A stretch of 64,000 nucleotides of DNA. Origin: Cryptomeria japonica (taxonomy: Eukaryota > Streptophyta > Pinopsida > Cupressales > Cupressaceae). The position numbers were made by a program, and so were the translations under genes. How positions within the stretch are numbered: position 1 is the first letter of the stretch; each line of letters opens with the position of its first letter. The notes beneath the pieces are model-generated. The model did no database searches. It was not told where the DNA came from and saw only the letters and a list, made by a program, of their open reading frames with translations. Location of the stretch: NCBI RefSeq assembly GCF_030272615.1, contig NC_081414.1:523202137-523266136 (forward strand). The letters run 5' to 3'. Positions 11,566 to 23,449 of this stretch are shown here, one piece after another.

Positions 11566-11944
11566 CAGAGTTCGGTGACAACATCAATTCTATGACTCCA
11601 AAGAATACTATTTGTAAGTTGATGCTGATTTAAACACTTTAGAAGGATGTCTAAAGTTGTGCAGGAAATAGTGAATGAAGACAAGTTGCTCTGACTGAGA
11701 TACATTTGTATATGTTTGAACTGCAAGGAAATTACTTCACAGGGGGAGTAATTATGGATCAGTCTTACTTTTAGCATTGTTGTCAAAGGGGGAGATGATT
11801 GTTATAGCTCAAAGGGGAGAAGACTAATAATAGAAGATTAAAAGACAAGTTGACAACTCAAGGATAACAGGAGAAGAATAACAGCAGTTTGAATCAATTG
11901 GAATAAATCAAGTTGGTATTGCCATCAATGCCAAAGGGGGAGAT
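11566..11944 (+). other. C1 3' untranslated region with two purine tracts
   Basis: Non-coding. CAAAGGGGGAGATG at about 11785 is an upstream polypurine-like copy, and CCAAAGGGGGAGAT at 11931-11944 directly precedes TGTTGGCATT. Confidence 0.75.
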
Positions 11945-11990
11945 TGTTGGCATTACAATAAGCTGGGAGATTATTGGCATTACAATAAGT
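11938..11990 (+). repeat. Tandem duplication of polypurine tract plus LTR start in C1
   Basis: Two units about 27 bp apart: GGGAGAT then TGTTGGCATTACAATAAG, followed by GGGAGAT then TATTGGCATTACAATAAG. The 5' LTR begins as the second unit does, so the functional U3 start of this copy is 11972. Confidence 0.85.
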
Positions 11991-13491
11991 TTGATGGTTG
12001 ATGATATTGAGAAGGTTGTTAGAGATGAATGATATAATTGATAAAGGATGATTATTATCTTAATATTATTATTTTGTCATTGATGTCAAGCAATTGATTT
12101 TTTGATTCGGTATGATGTTGCCATATCCTAAAAAGTATGTTTTGATGAGTATAAAGATGTCGGTAAGTGACATAGAAAGAATGTGAAAGTGAAGGGGAGT
12201 AATAAGTTATTCAATGGGCAACTATTACCGAGTTAGACAGTGTTGAGATTATGATGTTTTGATTGTTTTGATATCCTATATATGTGTATTCGAAGACTGG
12301 ACAAGAAGGGGAAAAGATTTCATGTAATAGAATGAGTAAAGGTTTGATACTATTCTATTTTACCAAGCAAGGAGCTAGTCGGTAAACTCCAAGGTTACCG
12401 ATGTTGGTTAATGAAAGAAAAAGTCACTAAGCAGAGAATGTCTACCGAGTAAAGTTCAGTATTAACTGAGTATCAACCGAGTAGTAACATAATGCATTAA
12501 ATAAGTGTATACATTATTAAATGAAGGATGCCAATGATGTGGAGGTTTATTGAAGATAGGAATGTCATGCAAGAAGTTTGTTAAGGATCAACGAAAATTA
12601 AAATTAAAGAGTAATATCTACAACACATATTGAACGGTCCTAATCGAGCACAAGTACCAAGAAAGGTATACAAGTTTCAAGGCAAGATAAAACATTTTTC
12701 AGATCGAAGGATACAATGAACCTAGTCAAGTTTGAGGATCTGATGGCTAAGATTAATCATGGGAAATGTGATTAAGGAGATTAAGCGGTTGGGAATTTCT
12801 TATAAATAAAGTAATGTTGTTGAACAAAGGATGCAGGCAAAATGAAGCACATAGATGCTACAGAGGTGATTACCGAGTCCAGAAGATTGAAGATTTGATT
12901 GAAGAACAGATTGAGAAGCCCAGAAAGGAGAAAGATAAGTCTTATGACAAGATTATCTTGAGCACATTGAGCACATAGAATCTACTTTAACATTTTAGAT
13001 GTGAAGTTGCAGATATATTTTATTACTATTATTTATTTTTGTAAGTGACAGGAAATCTCTTAACCGAGTGGACTTAACAGTCTTATTTGTAAATCCTCTT
13101 GGAAGGTAACATTCTGAATGATTGTTTGAAATCCTTTGACAAGGTCACTTCTAACAAAGTGAAGATTCTAACAGATCTGAGAGAAATCCCTTGACCGGGT
13201 CACATCTAGCAATGTGTATGTAATCTTTAACAGGATTTTCTTTTAACCGAGCATACTCTAGAAGAGTATATTTTCTTGTGGGTCCGAAATCCCACAGTGG
13301 TTTTTCCCTATTAGGGTTCCACGTTCAATATAGTGTCAAATGTGATTTAATGTTTCATGTTTATCTGTTTATGAGTTTGAGTTATTTACAATCATAAGTT
13401 GCATATCAAGTAAATGCTACTGAGGTTGAATCTCATTAGAGTAATTATTATTGAGGTTAACTGATCTACCCCCCCTCTCATCTAACTAACA
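11972..13491 (+). repeat. C1 3' LTR
   Basis: Aligns end to end with 5832-7334, with an extra 17 bp near 13158-13174. The end CTAACTAACA is followed by target repeat ATAGG. Confidence 0.93.
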
Positions 13492-13496
13492 ATAGG

Positions 13497-14289
13497 TACC
13501 TATATCATTTGATTCCAAATCTCTGGAAAATGTTGGACCATGTTCAGAGGAGAAGAATATTCACGGAGATGTTCAATAAATGGTTGGATCTTATAATGCA
13601 ACAGGGATCAAACTACATCATCAATCTAGTGAAGGTTTATAAGGATGTCAAGACTGTGAGCAAGGAATTAGAGCTAGAGACCGTGGCTTGGGAGAAAGAA
13701 AGGATCAAATGGGTGGCAGTCCTTGCACAAATGAACGACATACAAAAATATGGAGTGATGAAGATCTTAGCTGAAAAACCAGTAAAAAATCTAGATGAGA
13801 ATGTATTGAATGTATCAAAGTTGAATGTGGAGTGGCCTAACTCAATAATTAAACAAGGCCACAAAAAGTCCACTAAACTACTTAGAGGATTGACAGATTT
13901 AATTGATACAATGCAGAAGGATCTCAAGTGCATTGACATCCAGCTCGTGAAAAATGATGCTAAGACAATTCAAGCGGCTGCAGATATGACCAAAATCTTT
14001 CAGGAAAGAATACAATTCATCCAGATGACAAAATTTGACCACAGATGACTTCTCAAAGGTGGCTAGGATCAAATCAATGATCACGGTCTGTTCTGATCAT
14101 TTGGAGGCACACAAGGTAAGGGTGACACAAGTGAACATGGAAAAGGAGGTGTGGAAGCAAAGAATTCAACACATCGGATTTCCTTATTTTCAGGTCATCC
14201 TAAACTTCTCGGTGGCACACTTGGAATTGTGTGTTTCTGTGGCAAATCAGGATAGAGCAGTAACTTCTTCTACCATAGTGGAATCATGA
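13497..14289 (+). pseudogene. LTR-encoded protein of B, 5' LTR copy, C-terminal part
   Basis: Resumes the frame interrupted by C1, as shown by the continuous homologue at 50490-51297. It is lysine- and glutamate-rich with heptad-like helices (KELELETVAWEKERIKW; LMRGLTDLIDTMQ-like), suggesting a coiled coil. A frameshift near 14035-14050 separates the last segment (KVARIKSMITVCSDHLEAHK). The stop TGA at 14287 aligns with 51295 in the other copy. Whole frame ~1,055 codons, close to the 1,043 of element A. Function unknown. Confidence 0.62.
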
Positions 14290-15128
14290 TTAATCCAAGA
14301 ATGAGCTATCAGCCTCACAATGGTTGTTGTTTTAGTTTTTTCTTTCTTGTTTTAGCAAATGGTTTCTTTAACCTTTGGTTAAAGTAAAGTTTAATTTGTT
14401 ATGTAAAAACTATGAACCTGGAGGCTACTTAAGCTAGAAAGCTTGTCTATGTTAAGGTCCGAAAAACTGTGATTTTTCGAGCAACAGACAATATATGTTT
14501 TTTCTATGAATTGATTCAAATTGGAATGATTGGTTATCAAGAAAAAGTTATGGTGTGCAGTCTTTGAATATGTATGTTTAAAGATTAGCAATCTTTCTTG
14601 AGAAATCTACTATGGGCATGATATCATTTTATGATCAGTTATTTCTATGTTTTTCTGAATTCATGGTTACCATTAATTGTTAGCAGATTCATTGTGTATT
14701 GAGTTATGTTGATCCCCCTTGTCCTGTGAGGCATGAGAGAGTATCGATTGGACATCAATACTACTATGCATTTTCTATGATCTGAATTTATAAAGTGAAC
14801 ATGTGTGTGAATTAGAGTCTATAAGCTCTTATTTAATCTTCAGAATATTTTTCTTTGTTTCAGTTTGAAGGCATTGTTTTGTGTTGATGGATGAATGCTA
14901 AAGCCTTTCCATGCTTTCTGGTAAAAAGTATCAACATTTCATTTGTGTATTAAATTCATTGAAAATCATGTGGGGAGCTGCCCTCTAATGCAAAGGTTGG
15001 ATATTAATTAATTCATCCAACTATTGGTAATTTGTTTCCTTTCATAAAGGGGCATACAAGAGTTATATTTCTGTTCAGAGAGAACAAATATTACAATTTC
15101 AGGAAAGGGACAAATCTATTTACCAACA
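14290..15128 (+). other. Non-coding 3' part of the B 5' LTR
   Basis: AT-rich, no reading frame of note, matches 51298-52130. It presumably contains the R region, polyadenylation signals and U5. The end is TTTACCAACA. Confidence 0.75.
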
Positions 15129-15134
15129 GATTTT

Positions 15135-15151
15135 TGGTGACTCTATTAGGG
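15135..15151 (+). promoter_or_regulatory. B primer binding site (tRNA-Arg type)
   Basis: TGGTGACTCTATTAGGG, six bases after the LTR. It resembles A's TGGCGACTCTACTAGGG and the tRNA-Arg primer site described for Ogre/Tat elements. The tRNA assignment is from memory of that family. Confidence 0.7.
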
Positions 15152-15229
15152 AGTCGAATTATAAGACTAGTTGCCTAGTTGTAAGATTGAAGTAAAAAAA
15201 ATATACTAGGTCCCAAAGAAGGGAGGGGA

Positions 15230-16195
15230 TAGTTGATTCTATCTTTCAAGAGTTACAAAACCTCAATTTTCAACCCACTTTTTCACCTCAAAGACGAGCA
15301 AGAAGTAGGCCTCCTTCCCCATCCCCATCATCTCTCGTGTCCTCAGTTTGTCAAGCTCTAACCTTGCATGGTATCACTTTACCAAATATAATCAACCCGA
15401 CCCCACTCAATATCATCTTTCCAATGACAGTAAATAATCCTTGGGGGCTGTTGTAGGTCCATTGAGCTTAGGATTAAATTTGAACCCTTACCCAAAGGTG
15501 CTAGAGATCATTTGCCAAAGTTCAGTGGGGATGGGAAAATCATTGTTGATGAGCACCTGAATGTATTCAATGTATCTTGTGGGATAATAGATGTTCAACA
15601 TGAGGATGTTGTTGTAAGATTGTTTGTTCAAACACTAACTGGAGTAGTAGCAAATTGGTTCTGTCACTTACCGAACAATGTGATAGCAAATTGGCAGTAT
15701 TTGAAAACAAGGTTTGAGGCAATATTCAAAGTGGATGAAGATGAACACTCTCTCTTGGCTCAATTGGCCCAGTTAAAGAAAGAGATTCTGGAGTCTATGA
15801 GGGACTTTGTTGCAAAATTTGATAAAATTGTGCATAAAATTCTGATCAATCAAAAACCCTCAAATGATAATTCGAAGTGTTTTTTTATAAATTCTATGCC
15901 TTCAGAAATAGGTTTCCTGATCTGCAGGCAAAGATTTGTAGATTTAAGTGCTACCAAAACCCTTGCCATTGAGTTGGAAGATGATCTAATCATGATAGGT
16001 AAATGGAAAAGAGAAGTACAGATTCCTACTACCCAACTTTCTACTTCTGACCCTATGATCCAGAGATTGATGAATGATGTGATTACCCTTAAAAGACAAT
16101 TACCTAAAGCTATTACATCATACCCATCTCCCTATCAAGATGTACCTAGGAGAAATACAAATCAGTCTTTGGGCTTTGAGAGTAAGACTTTGTAA
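15230..16195 (+). pseudogene. B gag (capsid)
   Basis: Ty3/gypsy gag. A Pro/Ser-rich N-terminal part (about 15230-15450) is shifted out of frame near 15450 from the capsid that starts before PKFSGDGK. The capsid contains LTGVVANWFCHLP and DFVAKFDKIVHKI, matching the conserved retrotransposon gag fold and A's LTEDARDWFRALP. The nominal start near 15512 is a TTG and is not the real start. It ends at TAA 16193. Confidence 0.8.
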
Positions 16196-17385
16196 TTATC
16201 CCTTGCTCAATAGAGATTGGCAATTGAGGTACCACCACCTAAAGGGAGTATGTGTGTTTTTCATCTAACCGATGAAAATGAGGGTAGTTCTTGTCCTGAG
16301 ATGGTGTGTTATGCACAACTCTAAAGATACCTCAAATGAGTGGAGTGAATAAGAATCTTTAAAGCAACCTAGTGACTTTGAAATCCACTTCCTAGAGTAC
16401 GAGTCAGATTCAGAAAGAGGGGGTGATATTTTGGTTACTTTAGACGATGCTTCATGTGATGTGCTCACAAGAAATCAACAAAATGTGAAACCTTGGGGTA
16501 CCTCTTCATCTTCAGCTATGAATTTCAAATGTAAGGAGATTGTTTCAAAATTTCATAACAATGATCAAAAACTGCAAGTCTCCATTTTTAAGGTCTGTTG
16601 AAAAAGAAAGTTCATTTGATATTGTGGAATTTTCCAAATCTTCTCAAATTCAAATTACACCTGCCAAGTACCTTAAGCTAAACCCCAAAGAGCTAGATAG
16701 CCTCATTCAGTTCATAAAAGGGATTAATGTGCTACAAGCTAATGGAACACAATAGTTAGTAAATGCTACATTGCCTTCACACAGTGATGAATTAGTTCAC
16801 CCTATTGCTCATGAAAAGGTGGCTGACATAAGTGCTCTCCAAACAGATGATTCTTTGTCTACTCATGAGTCAAAACCTGAACCCTTTTACATATCATTGT
16901 TCATAATTGGTCATAAGTTAAATAATTGTATTATAGATTCAGGTGCATTTGATAATATAATGCCTTCTGCAGTAGCTAAAGCATTAGGGTTGTCCTTGAC
17001 AAAAAATTTGGGCATATGTTACTCTATGGATTCAAAATAGATTCCTCTGTTAGGACAAATTAAGAATGCTCAAGTAGTTCTTGTCGCCCACCCAAACAAA
17101 AGAATTAAGTTGACTATTCTGATAGCTGACATCCCAGCTAGCTATGTCATGTTTCTAAGTCGTACATTCTATAGAGATTTAGGAGGCAAAATTAAAATGG
17201 ATTGGTCTCAAGCCACAATTCCTGTTGGAAAACAGCGAGTCATTCTGCAACGTGAACCAAAGTCTAAATTCACTGTTTTCCCTTTTGATGATCCAAGAGC
17301 TCAAATTATGTATCATGAATGTCAATTTAGAAACTACATGATTTTGTCTGATAATGAGGTAGTGGGAGATCCATCACAACCTAAG
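16196..17385 (+). pseudogene. B gag C-terminal linker and protease
   Basis: After a stop- and frameshift-rich linker (16196-16540) the frame carries CIIDSGAFDNIMP with catalytic Asp at 16936 (DSG intact) and ends with YVMFLSRTFYRDLGGKIKMDW, the flap and C-terminal part of a gypsy retropepsin. TAG at 16753 and 17038 interrupt it. A's protease (CMIDSGAAINVMP) is the same type. Confidence 0.85.
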
Positions 17386-17868
17386 GGAGAAGAAAGCTTA
17401 TGGTTAATGGAGTTTGATGGTAGTTGTGTAGCGTCAAGCTCAGGTGTAGGGGTAGTGTTAATTCCACCTTTCGGCAATCATATTCCTTTTTATTTTAAAT
17501 TGGAATTCAAAAACACCAACAATATGGTTGAGTATGAGGCTTTTTTGTTAGGTTTAGCCAAAACTAAGAGATTGGGAGTAAAACTCCTGTGAGTCAAAGG
17601 AGATGCTAAATTGATTGTAAAACAGGTTAGAGGGCTATTTAATGTAAAAAATGAAAGGTTGAAACACTATTGGAAAAGAGTTTGGGACAAAATCGAGGAT
17701 TTTGATGCATTTTCTATTGAGGCTATACCTAGAGAACTGAATTCAAAAGCAGATTCGTTAGTCGTGTCAGCCTCCAAACTGGTTCCACATCCTGAATTTG
17801 TTGATGATATTTACAGAGTAGAGTTAGTGTATCAGCCTAGTGTCCTAGATAACTCTAAGTTCTTGTAG
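17386..17868 (+). pseudogene. B RNase H located between protease and RT
   Basis: An RNase H fold lies upstream of RT, which is unusual for gypsy elements. All four acids are visible: Asp in MEFDGSC (17416), Glu in MVEYEAF (17530), Asp in KGDAKLIV (17602) and Asp in SKADSLV (17752). Spacing and the EYEA and GDAKLI motifs resemble the archaeal-type RNase H described as an extra domain in Tat elements. One TGA (17590) and the terminal TAG break it. The second RNase H copy after RT has lost its acids, so this was probably the active nuclease (inference). Confidence 0.82.
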
Positions 17869-18189
17869 GTATTTGAAAATGACAAACAAATTAATAATTT
17901 TATGCAAAGTGTAGAAACATTTGCTGCTACATATTTTGAAGGTTTAGATGCAAAATGTAAAGAATTTTCACCAGAACGAGCCAAGGAGTTGACTGAAGGA
18001 GTTATGTAGTTAAAGGGTAACAAGATCCCTAAAGGCTTGGTTTCATTAGAGCGTCTATTCAATCGTCATGATGCATACAAGAAAAACAAAGGTGACAAAT
18101 CCCCTAAGGTTTAGGATGTTGGAGGTTACGAATCGATTAACATCAGTACTGAAGATGAACTTAAATATATCAATCTGGGAAAATGTTGT
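17869..18189 (+). pseudogene. B linker between RNase H and RT
   Basis: Low-conservation coding linker with in-frame stops (18007, 18112). It leads into NISTEDELKYINLGKCC, the segment preceding RT, comparable to NLGSEETPRDVFIRK in A. Confidence 0.5.
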
Positions 18190-19060
18190 ATGCTTGCAGA
18201 AAAAGAGAGGTTCATTAGTCTCCTGCTAGAGTTCAAGGAAGTGTTCACTTGGTGTTATGATGATCTAAAGAATTTCAGAGAGGGAAAATTCCAGCATCAA
18301 ATTCCTCTAAAACCTGGAGTAAGTCCTTTTAGACAAAAGCTTAGAAGTTTCAATCCTAAAGTAGCTGAGGCCATATTTCAGGAAGTAGATAAAATGTTAA
18401 AGGCTAGGATTATATACCCCATCCATCATTCTACATGGATAGCTAATATTATTCCTATTAGGAAGAAAAATGGAGAAATAAGGATCTGCGTAGATTTTAG
18501 AAATCTGAATCAAGCTAGCCTAAAAGATAACTATCCATTACCAGCCATGGACCACATTTTACAAACAGTTTCAGGTTTAGAGATGATGTCCATGCTTGAT
18601 GGATTTTCGGGTTACAATCATATCACTGTTCAAGAAGGTGATCAATAGAAGACTGCCTTTATTACTCCCTAGGGTACATTTCCTTATAATCGAATGCCAT
18701 TTGGTTTGATCAATGCAGAAGCAACATTTTCGTGTGTTATGGATTTGTCATTTGGTCATTTGAAGGATAAGATAATTGTTGTGTATCTAGATGATTTAAG
18801 ACAAGTGTTATAGAAGTGTCATGAGGATGGGGTGTCCTTAAACTTGAAGAAGTCAGTGTTTGGGGTGACAGAGGGTAAGTTGCATGGCCATATTGTTTCT
18901 AAGGAAGGAGTGAGAATAGACCCTGAAAGGGTAAAAGCAATTCAACAACTTAGTCTACCATCAAATAGAAATGTCATTAGATCCTTCTTTGGACAGGTAA
19001 ATTTTCTAAGGAGGTTCATCCTGGATTTTGCAGAGACTACCAGGTATATTTTGAATTTGA
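18190..19060 (+). pseudogene. B reverse transcriptase
   Basis: Gypsy RT: FTWCYDDLKNF, IPIRKKNGEIRICVDFRNLN, DNYPLPAMDHILQ, MLDGFSGYNHI with the first catalytic Asp, RMPFGLINAEATF, then VVYLDDL. Directly after YLDD about 14 residues are missing compared with A (no YSKKDEDH-like segment), followed by VSLNLKKSVFG and GHIVSKEGVRIDPERV. TAG at 18646 and 18670 break it. The deletion removes part of the palm-thumb junction, so it is dead. Confidence 0.9.
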
Positions 19061-19640
19061 TGAGTGAAAAACAAGCTTTTAAATGGAATGAGGAAGGGAA
19101 GAATGCAATTGGTCATGCACCTATTTTGGTTAATCCTGATTTTAAGAAGGACTTTCTAATTTACTATTATGCCTCAGAGCATACTATGTTAGGAATTTTA
19201 TTACAGAAGAATGAGGGTAATGAAGAAGTCCCAATATCATTCATGAGTGTACCGTTGAAAAAGCATGAATTGAAATATTGACTAATGGAAAAACAATCAT
19301 ATGCAGTTGCGAAGGCTGTAAAGTAGTTTAAGTACTATATTCTCCATTCCCATGCCATTGTTTATGTGCCTGATTCCACAGTCAAGAGCATATTGACACA
19401 ACAAGATATAGGAATGAATAATAGAGCCTCCTAGGTGTCAAAAATTCAAGAGTCCAATTTAGACATTAAGCCCACAAAATTTGTAAGAGGACAAGGTTTG
19501 TGCAAGTTAATTGCTGAGAGTAAGGAGGAGGTGATAGAGGAATTTCCCTTAGTCTTGTTTGTCAGCCTTCAGTATTCTTGGTTTGCAGATGTTGCCTACT
19601 ACTTGACCTATGGAGATTGCCCAATACATCTTTCTTCAAA
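19061..19640 (+). pseudogene. B degenerate RNase H-like domain after RT
   Basis: Occupies the place of the standard gypsy RNase H. The expected TDAS motif is YYAS (first Asp lost), MEKQSYAVAKAVK keeps the Glu, and the last acidic motif is GLCKLI rather than a DALS-like motif. The same losses in A suggest the domain lost catalysis before the two families split and acts only structurally (inference). Several stops. Confidence 0.72.
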
Positions 19641-20777
19641 ATAAAAGTGAAAATTGAGATTAAAAGTTGTCAAATACATCATTTTTAATGATGTATTATA
19701 TAAAAGGGGATTAGATGAAAATTTCTTTCGCTGTGTAGATAAATCACTTCAAGAGTCTCTGTTGAAAGCCTTTCATGATGAATCCTGTGGTGGCCATTTT
19801 TCATCAATAGTAACTGCTTACAAGGATTTAAGGAATTGTTATTATTGGCCAAGGATGTTCAAAGATGCGTATGAATGGGTAGCCAAGTGTGAGAAATGCA
19901 AGTTGTTCATAGGAAAGCCACAGCTGACAGCATTACCGCTCTGACCCGTGATTGTGGATGAACCCTTCAAACAATGGGGTTTGGATTTTATAGGTCCTTT
20001 GACACCGACTTCAAGTATAGGGAATACACATATACTAAAAGATACAAACTATTTTACTAAATGGGTGGAAGCCATTTTGGTATAGAAAACATCTTTTGAG
20101 GTTGTTTATAACTTTATCAAGGAGAATATCTTGGTTCGATTTGGAGTTCTGCTAAAACTTGTGGCTGATAATGCCACTAATTTCTCTTCTGCTGAGATTT
20201 CATTATTATGCTATGATCATGGGATATCCCTTGCTCACTCTTCTGATTATTATCCTCAAGGAAACGGTCAAGCTGAATCCAGTAATAAAAACCTTATAAA
20301 TATCTTGAAGAAATTAGTGAGCGAAAACTTCAAAGATTGGCATAAAAAATTGTATGAAGCTATTTGGGCTGATCGTACATCACCAAAGAGGGCTATTGGG
20401 ATGTCAACTTTTGAACTAGTCTATGGAGTAGGAGCTCAAGTAGCACTTCCTCTCGAACTTGCAGCTACCAAGTTACAGACTGTCATCGAGGATGCTTATT
20501 TTTTAGGATTCTCTAGAAAAATGAATTATGCATTTGATGAGGATTGATGAAGAAAATATAAATTAGTAGATTGGATAATAGAGCATCAAATGAGGGTGAA
20601 GAAGATATTTGATAAGTGGGCTAGGCCACTTAAATTCATGCTAGGTGATCAGGTACTGCTCTGGGATAGAAGAAGAGAGCCAAAAGGGGCACTTATGAAG
20701 TTTGAATCATTGTGGAAGGGACCGTTTGTGATTCATGAGGTTAAATGTCCTAACTCTTTCAAAATTGCATATTAGGA
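19641..20777 (+). pseudogene. B integrase
   Basis: HHCC zinc domain (FHDESCGGHFSS then CEKCKLF), core with GLDFIGP, VADNATNF and GQAESSNKN as the DDE residues. The C terminus has MLGDQVLLWDRR and KFESLWKGPFVI, the usual Tat-type tail. Stops at 19942, 20083 and 20545, and the last TAG at 20773. Confidence 0.9.
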
Positions 20778-21004
20778 TGGTACTGCCCTTTCCCTGACCT
20801 ATAATGGCCAGGATTTAAAATTATACCAATTTTAAATGAGAGTCCCTCATAGTTTTGTATATAGTGTTTTGGTTTGATTAGTTATTGTGTGTCTTTTCTG
20901 TTTTTGTTTCTATTTGGGTCTTTAAATAAAGTCTGCTTGCAAAACCGGAGATTTTGCAGTTCATTTCTAGTTCCTTCACAATCCTAGTCCCTAGTCAGAG
21001 CTGA
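20778..21004 (+). other. B 3' untranslated region
   Basis: No reading frame and no polypurine tract next to the LTR. It contains AAACCGGAGATT near 20941 and AGTCAGAGCTGA just before the LTR, both shared with the 3' region of A (around 35320 and 35368). Confidence 0.6.
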
Positions 21005-22035
21005 TGTTAGCCTCCCCTACAATTTTCCATTTTGAATGTTCATACTTGCAGGCTACCTTATTGTAACTTTATTCCTGTCGAGTCCTTTGTTCTCCTTCAT
21101 GTTTGAACCTAAGTCATTGAACACTTTCTTAAAAAAAAAGTTCAATAGGTTCAAGGTTCAAAGTGCGTTTTAGAAAAAAGTCATTAGTGGTCTTTGTCTT
21201 CACAAAAGCAAGTACATTATTGTTATACATTTTGAACTTTGAACCCGTGAACCTTTTTTGGTTCAAGGTTCAAAATGTCTTTTGTGAGTCGCGACAACGT
21301 ATTGTTGTATAATGAGCGGATGTCTATATGTTTTAACTCAATTTCCAAACTTGAACTTTGAACCAATTTTCAATGGTTCAAATGGTTCAAGGCTCTTGCT
21401 TAATAATCATTATTGTTGCTCGTTCCTGGTATTGTTTTGTGCTGCTAGTTCTTTGTTGTTTTTCCTAGATGAACTTGAACCATTGAACTCTTTGTGAAAT
21501 GGTTGAAGGTTCATAAGTTCACTTCAAAACTGATTCTAAGGCTTTTGTTGATAATGAAACTGGCACGGCAAGATGGAATATTCCTAGTTTTTAGCAGTTT
21601 AAAATTCTAAATATGGAAAGTAACCATGAGTGCATCGACTACTTGTGCGAAAGTGATGGGTAATTAAGAAGGTGTCAGATTTTTAGTCATTTCACTATTA
21701 CTTTGCATGCTTAAGTGAATTATTATGAAGCATGTGTGGCTTTCTTGATATTTTCCCATCTGTTTAAAAGGAATGTATGAATTAATTTCCATAGTTTGTA
21801 AGGGTTGCAGTTGTTATACTTGAGCAAATTGGAGGTGTCGAAGGTAAAATCAACTCCGATTTCTTGAGAAGGTTTCAAGTTTTCATGGTGGTAATGGGTA
21901 AGTTCAGACGACTCCTATGCTGTATTTCTTTAAGTTCTGAAGATTTATTAGTATAGGAAGAAAATCTTTAAATTGTTGGGGTAGAACTCTGCCTTGTGTT
22001 TTAGAATTTCCTGGTTAGAAGTATAGATAGGTAGT

Positions 22036-23329
22036 ATGAGGCTGATATTGCCAAATCTTGGTCGGACCTCATGTCTAGTGAGCATATTACCAGAGCTAGA
22101 AGATACTTCCTTGGCTCATGCTGATTTAGGAGATTTCTTGGACAAAGCCAAGAACCCACAAACTGGTTCAATGATGGAGAAAATAGTGAAAAGTAGTCTT
22201 GTTGAAGCTGTTGTGTTTCTACTTGTTGCACCATGTCCAGATTTGGTGATTGCTTGCATGAATATGTATGATATGGAGAACAGATGCATCAGAACTAGTA
22301 ATGGTGAGCTGCTAGTCAGTATCAATAGAGACATAGTAATGGAGGCAATGGGAATCCCACACAAGGAGTTATATGAGGATTGGACCATTGGGAACTTGTA
22401 TGCCTATTTCTCAGAGAAGAAAGTAAGTACAAGAGTGTGATTGTTAGGAATTGACTCCTAAAAGTTCAGAAAGGAGGGTGATGACTGCCAAAGCCCCTGA
22501 CTAGAGTGCACTTCATCACAGAAGTGGGAGATATTGTGATACTTTTGAATAGGGTGAAGGGACTCACATTCTTTCTACTGGGAAGACTGGATGTAATTTT
22601 TCATTCAGGTGTTGTTATCTGGTGACAGGTATCTTGATTGGGCTCAGGTAATTGTGGAAAGTCTTCATGAAGGCTTGAGTAACTTTGTGGGAATGTCAGG
22701 CTTTTATATGTCTTCGTATCTTTTCTACATACTAGCTCGTACAAGGGATTGGCCTGGTTTGCTTAATGAACCTTGGGTAGATGGGATGAATGTGTATAAT
22801 TATTATCACCTTTTATAGCAGCAAAGACATGTTGAGAAAATAGATAAATGGAATGGTGTCTTTGCAGGAAGACTTGCTTTTGAGCTCTAGGGGGATGTGA
22901 ACAGGAGAATGTATTTTGAAGCAATGGAGTTCATAAGCATATACAATAGCTTCTTTATTCAATTTCCCAAGTTCAATTACCTATGGGTAGGTGGTTTTGA
23001 GGGTCAACCAATCAAGCTACCTAGGTATGCCTTCAACAGCTATGTACTTATAAAGGTGAGCACACAGCTAGCTTACATTGATAAGAGATTGGGGACAAAG
23101 GGTGAGTCTCGAGTTGTATTCCCTGTTGAACTCGGATACTACAACTGCAAATCCATATCTAACGCTTTGAACCTAGAATTAGAATTCAAGAGAATGAATC
23201 TGCAACCATATGTGGCAAGACGTAAGTTTGATAGTAGAGATTATGCAACAAAGAAGAAGACTGTGGTCAAGGTTCACTTTGCAACAAATAATCACCATGA
23301 AGCTTCCAATCAATATATTTGGAGTACAG
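22036..23329 (+). pseudogene. LTR-encoded protein of B, 3' LTR copy, N-terminal part
   Basis: Starts at ATG 22036. Open through ACMNMYD and the GELLVSIN motif, then a 1-nt loss near 22421 shifts the frame until compensation before 22600. The later part (EGLSNFVGMSGFYMSSYL, FIQFPKFNYLW, PVELGYYNCKS) matches the 5' LTR copy. A interrupts it at 23329. Confidence 0.62.
23325..23329. repeat. Target site duplication of A, left copy
   Basis: TACAG, repeated exactly at 49494-49498 after A's 3' LTR. The sequences on either side join into the B homologue at about 4820-4840. Confidence 0.93.
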
Positions 23330-23449
23330 TGTTGAACAATAAATTTAAAATTTAAAAATTTTCCTAAAGGTGTGAAAAGTTGGTGCAGAATTAGGAGATT
23401 GTTTTTATTTTCCCCTTAGGAGGGTCATATGAAAAATATCTATGAAACT

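Larger units (their letters stand above)
5832..13491 (+). mobile_element. Copia element C1, complete but inactive
   Basis: A 7.66-kb Ty1/copia element with LTRs of 1,503 and 1,520 bp, an initiator-Met primer site, one gag-pol frame in order gag, protease, integrase, RT, RNase H, and a polypurine tract. The LTRs differ at about 3% of sites in the first 280 bp, mostly transitions, plus a 17-bp indel near 13158. At least ten stops and two frameshifts break pol. It sits inside the LTR-encoded frame of B. Confidence 0.95.
2409..15128 (+). repeat. B 5' LTR (interrupted by C1)
   Basis: Runs from TATTAGCC to ACCAACA, ~5,055 bp once C1 and one target repeat are removed. It matches the 3' LTR (21005-23329 plus 49499-52130) throughout. 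It holds a motif-rich U3 (2500-2950), a long reading frame (3456-5831 and 13497-14289) and a non-coding tail. Its first two bases are TA, whereas the 3' LTR starts with the canonical TG. Confidence 0.9.
21005..23329 (+). repeat. B 3' LTR, first part (up to the A insertion)
   Basis: Starts TGTTAGCC and matches 2409 onward, including the GTTCAA array (21100-21530) and the LTR reading frame. It breaks at TACAG (23325-23329), where A is inserted; the rest resumes at 49499. Confidence 0.92.
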
